Assembly: GCA_964596165.1 (NCBI GenBank)
Contig: CAZQTW010000002.1
Span: 121,484-185,483 of the forward strand
DNA: 64,000 nucleotides
Direction of reading: 5' to 3'
Source of the DNA: CAYUQT01 sp964596165
GTDB taxonomy: Bacteria; Planctomycetota; Phycisphaerae; UBA1845; JAFGLZ01
The notes under the pieces are model-generated. The model saw nothing but the letters and a program-made list of their open reading frames with translations, was not told the DNA's origin and searched no databases. Made by a program: the position numbers and the translations under genes. Each line of letters starts with the position of its first letter. Position 1 is the first letter of the stretch. Shown piece after piece: positions 60,143-64,000 of this stretch.

Positions 60143-61588
60143 ATGTGGGAGGCCATTCGCCAGAATCAACGCCGGTCGTTCCTGCTGATCCTCCTGATGG
60201 CGATCATCCTGATCGCCCTCGGCGGGTCGATCGGTATGTGGGTGGACATGCGCGACGGCTGGGTGGTCGGCGCCCTGGTTGCCATCGCCCTCTGGCTCCT
60301 CCTCTGGCTGATCGCCACGGCCGGCGGCGACAGCATCCTGCTGTCCAGCGCCGGCGCCAGGGAGATTTCCAAGGACGACGCGCCGGTCCTGTGGAACGTG
60401 GTCGAAGAGATGACCATTGCCGCCGGTCTCGGCAAGATGCCGAAGGTCTATCTCATCGACGACGACAGCCCGAACGCCTTTGCCGTCGGGCGCAATCCCG
60501 AAAACGCTTCGGTCGCCGTCACCTCGGGGTTGCTCAGACGACTGAACCGAGACGAACTCCAGGGCGTCGTCGCCCACGAGATTGGGCACATCCGTAATCT
60601 GGACGTCCGCTTCATGACACTGGCTGCCGTTATGGTAGGCGCCATAGCGCTCATCTCCGACGCATTCCTACGGATTCGATGGCACGGCGGCGGCGGGCGC
60701 CGGTCGTCGTCGCGTGGAGGAGGCCAAGCGCAACTGATCATCTTCCTGATTGTGATCTTGTTAGCGATCCTCGGACCGATCTGCGCTCAACTGCTCTACT
60801 TCGCCTGCTCGCGTCGACGCGAACTGCTCGCCGACGCCTCGAGCGCCAGGTTCACGCGCTTCCCCGAAGGACTGGCTTCGGCACTCCTCAAGATCTCGAC
60901 GGCGGTCGCCTCTCAGACAAAGCCGAATCGGACGCTCGCACCGCTTTACATCGTCAACCCGCTTCAGGGAAGCGCCTCGTTCGGACTCTACGCCACCCAT
61001 CCGCCCGTCGAGCAACGGGTGGCGATTCTGAGGAGTATGGGTGGCCGTGTCGGCTATGCAGATTACGAAGCGGCCTACCGGCAAGTCACAGGCCAGCGAC
61101 GGGCTTGCATCGACACCAAGACCCTCGAGACGGACCAAAGCATCGAGGCCCGGGCGCCATCCGCCGCCCCCGACGACAAGGAGCAGGCCGTCCATCGGGC
61201 CCGTCAAGCAGCCGACATCGTCGACCGTCTGGCCGGCTACCTCCTGATCCCGTGTTCGTGCGGTCTGCGGATCAAGATCCCTCCGGCATATTCGGCCGAC
61301 TCCGTCTCTTGCCCCCGGTGCGGAAGAACACATGACGTTCCAATCGCGATGGTGGCGTCGGTGGCCACGGCGCTCGGGGTTCCCAAGCCGGCTCCGCCCA
61401 CCGCGAAAGCCGAACAGATCTTGCGCTATCGCCGAAAGGGACAAGGCTGGGAATCGTTCCGTTGCCCCTGCGGTACGACCGTCCAATTGAGCCCGAGTTT
61501 CAATGCACCGGGCACGCGCTGTCCAAAATGCCGACGTCACATTGCCGTCGAAGCAAGCGCGCAACAAATGGATCGGGAACAACGGTAG
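60143..61588 (+). CDS. HtpX-like M48 metalloprotease with C-terminal zinc ribbons
   Basis: A 481-residue inner-membrane protease. Two N-terminal spans (FLLILLMAIILIALGGSIGM; VVGALVAIALWLLLWLIATA) precede ELQGVVAHEIGHIRNLDVRF, with the HEIGH zinc motif at about 146-150. Two more spans and RRRELLADASSARFTRFPEG, with the third zinc ligand, follow. HtpX degrades misfolded membrane proteins. After residue 365 there are two extra ribbons, CSCGLRIKIP...CPRCGRTH and CPCGTTVQLS...CPKCRRHI, not found in ordinary HtpX. Operon with lemA and the TFIIB-type protein. Confidence 0.9.
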   Translation: MWEAIRQNQRRSFLLILLMAIILIALGGSIGMWVDMRDGWVVGALVAIALWLLLWLIATAGGDSILLSSAGAREISKDDAPVLWNVVEEMTIAAGLGKMPKVYLIDDDSPNAFAVGRNPENASVAVTSGLLRRLNRDELQGVVAHEIGHIRNLDVRFMTLAAVMVGAIALISDAFLRIRWHGGGGRRSSSRGGGQAQLIIFLIVILLAILGPICAQLLYFACSRRRELLADASSARFTRFPEGLASALLKISTAVASQTKPNRTLAPLYIVNPLQGSASFGLYATHPPVEQRVAILRSMGGRVGYADYEAAYRQVTGQRRACIDTKTLETDQSIEARAPSAAPDDKEQAVHRARQAADIVDRLAGYLLIPCSCGLRIKIPPAYSADSVSCPRCGRTHDVPIAMVASVATALGVPKPAPPTAKAEQILRYRRKGQGWESFRCPCGTTVQLSPSFNAPGTRCPKCRRHIAVEASAQQMDREQR

Positions 61589-62070
61589 CCGTCCCTGGGC
61601 CCGAAGTGGGTAGCCAAGTCCCAAGAGCAGAACACGCGGCGGGAAAGCGTCGATTGGGCTTGAGTGTCGGGTGTAAAAACGAACCCACCTCCTTACAACA
61701 GGAGGTGGGCCTGAAAACTGATGATCCAGGTGGGCGAGCCGATTAACACCTGTACCATACAGTTGACAGTCTATCGGGTGGCATTCCTCAATGGCTCGTA
61801 CACACTCGAATCGTGTCTCTCCCCTTTCATTATGACTCTCCGAGTCTGCCACCCGTTTGCAGAATAAGATGCTGGTTCCGTCATTTTCCTTCCTTGGTCG
61901 CGAACAGGAAAACGCGGCTCACACAATGGGAGGGGGCTTGATGAAGCTTGACTGGAACTCTGCCGGACACACTGAATGCAGACGCGGTTGCGACCAATCT
62001 GGTGCTCGGTCACACTTCACGCAACAGACTCAAGTGGAAGGGAGAGCGCACGCTCATCCGGGGCGAAATA
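61589..62070. other. Intergenic region between convergent genes
   Basis: A 480-base gap between the HtpX-like gene and the convergent peptidase gene. Apart from the hairpin at 61684-61709 no feature is supported. Short open frames here have no start signals or recognisable sequence. Confidence 0.5.
61684..61709. terminator. Hairpin downstream of the LemA-HtpX operon
   Basis: CCCACCTCC (61684-61692) pairs with GGAGGTGGG (61701-61709) over an eight-base loop, about 95 bases after the HtpX stop. No T-tract follows, so termination is only likely. Confidence 0.55.
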
Positions 62071-62853
62071 CTAGGAACGTCGGCGTGCCACGCTCCATCG
62101 CAGGAGGATTGCCCATGCCAACAGCAGGACGCTCGCCGGCTCGGGGATAGGCTCCGGCTGCGCAAAAACCCCGTAGCCGACACCCCATTCATAGGCATTG
62201 CTCATCGGCCGGAATTGTTTCCAGAGTACGTTCTCCAACTCTCCGAAGATGCTCGTGGAATAACAGCCGTACCACAGCCCGTCCGTACCTCGGTCATCGT
62301 AGCCCAATACGGGCACGAAGTGGTCGGTGGTGCCGTCGCCACTCGAATCGACGAGAAACATCATCGGACGACCCGCGTCGATTTCGCCGACCAAGTCCTC
62401 CCATGTGAAGACCCCCTTCGCCACGGACTCATACCATGAGTTGAAGGTATACCCGCGATAGGCCGAGTAACCGATGAAGGCGTCGTCGGCGTACGCCAAG
62501 TAGCTCCAGCCGTAGTCCTGAGGATCCACGGATGTACGGAACCAATCAGCAATACTGGTCATGGGCGGCGTGGGGTAATTCGCGTCGTCCGGTGATGGGT
62601 CGTATTTCGCGTTGTGGGCAGGACTCGATATCTCATCCTTCACATTGTCCGTCCAGTAGACATCATCGCCGCTTGCCGCAAAGAGGTTGTCGTAGCCGTG
62701 CAGGTCCCAATAGCCCAATACAGCGGCGGCGGCAGTCGGACCGCAGCCATGATACCACCGGTAGGCAGGCGCATTCGTCAACAGTACGGGCGAGGCGCTG
62801 GCCACCAACGGCGCCGACCCGACGGACATGAGACACACGATGACTAGACGCAC
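62071..62853 (-). CDS. PEP-CTERM-anchored C39-like cysteine peptidase
   Basis: A 260-residue exported protein. The GTG at 62853 is preferred because AGGAGG sits six bases upstream; the GTG at 62868 would put this site inside the gene. A signal peptide (LVIVCLMSVGSAPLVASA) is followed by WYHGCGPTAAAAVLGYWDLH (catalytic-type Cys near 37) and TTDHFVPVLGYDDRGTDGLW (His near 182), the peptidase C39-like 2 pattern. The C-terminus PEPIPEPASVLLLAWAILLR, then WSVARRRS, is a PEP-CTERM exosortase signal. Cysteine protease activity at the cell surface is inferred. Confidence 0.82.
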   Translation of the reverse strand: MRLVIVCLMSVGSAPLVASASPVLLTNAPAYRWYHGCGPTAAAAVLGYWDLHGYDNLFAASGDDVYWTDNVKDEISSPAHNAKYDPSPDDANYPTPPMTSIADWFRTSVDPQDYGWSYLAYADDAFIGYSAYRGYTFNSWYESVAKGVFTWEDLVGEIDAGRPMMFLVDSSGDGTTDHFVPVLGYDDRGTDGLWYGCYSTSIFGELENVLWKQFRPMSNAYEWGVGYGVFAQPEPIPEPASVLLLAWAILLRWSVARRRS

Positions 62854-63092
62854 CTGGTTCCTCCTCACGCCCCTTCCAAACGCCGCGCTGGAACCCCACC
62901 AGCTCTCTTGAATAGTCTAGCAGGCCGACCTTCCTTTTTCCGCGCAAATGGACGCCCTTTTGCATTAAACGGATCACTGGAGAGATCTTCCGAAGGGCTC
63001 AACCGACCCAATGTGAACGACCGATAACAAGGATATGAGCGAGGCGGGTGACTCCCTGCCGATGGCAATACGAATGGCGTGAGGAGATGGTC

Positions 63093-63842
63093 ATGCTTTA
63101 CGCAGCCATGACCTTTTGGTTGTTAATTGTCGTGTTTGTGGCTTGGGGTGTCCATCAACTTTGGTCGGGCATGGTCAGGCCAAGGGTTGTCAATTCTGTC
63201 CTGCTGCCCGGAACGCTCTTGGCGCAACTCGGTCGTGTTCTGGGTGTGTTGATCACGGGCGGGACGGTCAACAACACGACACTGATGAAGGACGACGAGT
63301 CAGGAGAGCCCGTGACAGACATCAAGCCTCAGGCACGGATACCGATCATCGGCCCGCTCCTAATCGGAATGCTCCCCCTCGTGGCCTGCGCGGCAGGTGT
63401 CTATATCGCGAGCATGAAACTGGGAGGCGACGTGATCAGCCAGATGTCAAAGCAGACGGTCGCCCAGCATCTACCCCAGACCCAGGCGGCCTTCTGGTCA
63501 CTTCTTCACGACACCGTTACGTTAACCGAACGGATGGTCGGCATCATGTTGCGCATCGATTGGGTGTATTGGAAAACGCTTCTCTTCGTCTATCTGCTGA
63601 TTTGCCTGACCGTTCGGATGGCCCCGCTTCCAGGGAACGTTCGCGGCTCCCTGGGGGCGATTCTGCTGGTGGGCCTGCTGGTCGCCGCCGTCGGCACGAC
63701 CACACCGAAGGTCACCGAGGTTATCCTCAGCAATTGGCCGGTCCTCAGCCTTTCCGTAGGGACCTTGTTGCTGCTGCTGATGATTAGCTTGCTCATCCGG
63801 GGTGTGGTTGGTTTGATCAAGGTGTTGACCACACAGGGATAG
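63093..63842 (+). CDS. Membrane protein with paired spans, unknown function
   Basis: A 249-residue protein. The start at 63093 has GAGGAG six bases upstream. Hydrophobic segments are FWLLIVVFVAWGVHQLWSGM, IIGPLLIGMLPLVACAAGVY, LLFVYLLICLTVRMA, LGAILLVGLLVAAVGTT and LSLSVGTLLLLLMISLLIRG. Between them is a conserved-looking segment (HDTVTLTERMVGIMLRIDWV) that may be amphipathic. I do not recognise the family. No neighbouring gene suggests a role. A strong hairpin follows. Confidence 0.65.
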   Translation: MLYAAMTFWLLIVVFVAWGVHQLWSGMVRPRVVNSVLLPGTLLAQLGRVLGVLITGGTVNNTTLMKDDESGEPVTDIKPQARIPIIGPLLIGMLPLVACAAGVYIASMKLGGDVISQMSKQTVAQHLPQTQAAFWSLLHDTVTLTERMVGIMLRIDWVYWKTLLFVYLLICLTVRMAPLPGNVRGSLGAILLVGLLVAAVGTTTPKVTEVILSNWPVLSLSVGTLLLLLMISLLIRGVVGLIKVLTTQG

Positions 63843-63922
63843 TCCGGGATTCTTCACCACGGTGTATGAACGTGGGGAGGACACCGCCGCTGAAATACGA
63901 CAACTTGGCGCGGGGAGGGTGC

Positions 63923-63948
63923 GACGGCTGACCATTCGGTCAGCCGTC
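63923..63948 (+). terminator. Hairpin after the last gene
   Basis: GACGGCTGACC (63923-63933) pairs perfectly with GGTCAGCCGTC (63938-63948) around ATTC, about 80 bases after the membrane protein stop. TGGAGTTTGG follows, only weakly T-rich. Probable terminator. No gene is seen in the final 150 bases. Confidence 0.6.
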
Positions 63949-64000
63949 TGGAGTTTGGCACTTTCAAGCCCGATCCATAGCATAGCCGGGCTCTGATCTG

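Noticed and set aside
1..64000. tRNA, rRNA, CRISPR array, prophage or complete insertion sequence
   Set aside because: I looked for conserved tRNA arm patterns, rRNA-like stretches, regularly spaced repeats and transposase or phage genes and found none.

Overview
The window looks like chromosome from a free-living, polysaccharide-degrading member of the Planctomycetota, probably class Phycisphaerae or a close relative. This is an inference from content: high GC, Tat-signal sugar isomerases and deacetylases, a sulfatase, GH29, GH27 and GH172 enzymes, PEP-CTERM-anchored proteins, DUF3863 and LemA/HtpX genes. No rRNA, tRNA or CRISPR array was seen.

Layout. 1-7 kb is eroded accessory DNA: an AAA ATPase cut by the window edge, a frameshifted uroporphyrinogen-decarboxylase-like pseudogene, an exported deacetylase, an isochorismatase-like hydrolase, a DUF3863 protein, and an XhoI/PaeR7I-type endonuclease beside a decapitated methyltransferase. 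7-13 kb holds a GH29 fucosidase, phosphate acyltransferase overlapping an orphan acetolactate synthase small subunit, a TIM-barrel-like protein and a membrane protein. 13-17 kb is one gene for a 1234-residue coiled-coil protein with Wzz-like topology. 17-28 kb holds a tiny zinc-ribbon gene, an NfnA/SudB-like flavoprotein, a GH27 enzyme, and both subunits of DNA topoisomerase VI, separated by an outer-membrane protein and a PIN/Phd toxin-antitoxin pair, followed by a sulfatase. 28-42 kb mixes exported carbohydrate proteins (isomerase, GH172, two related propeller proteins, sialidase-like), a PEP-CTERM protein, a DUF4160/DUF2442 pair and a CoA-transferase. 37-45 kb is rich in toxin-antitoxin modules and remnants. 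45-56 kb is a second glycan block: GH29-like protein, GH42-like protein, sugar isomerase, SSS symporter, exported rhamnose mutarotase, PD40 protein and SUMF1-domain lipoprotein. 56-64 kb holds a ceramidase-like protein, a zinc-ribbon/LemA/HtpX operon, a PEP-CTERM C39-like peptidase and a membrane protein.

How it fits together. Exported fucosidases, sulfatase, galactosidase and GH172 suggest attack on sulfated fucose-, rhamnose- or galactose-rich glycans. Sugar uptake is probably through the sodium symporter, and isomerization through the TIM-barrel isomerases and mutarotase. Several genes have readable sigma-70-type promoters (TTGCCG, TTGCGG or TTGGCG at -35, TATAAT-like at -10), including separate ones for each topoisomerase VI subunit. 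The most unusual items are the split topoisomerase VI locus, the giant coiled-coil Wzz-like protein, the endonuclease lacking an intact local methyltransferase, and the related RQLFVDD propeller proteins of unknown activity.
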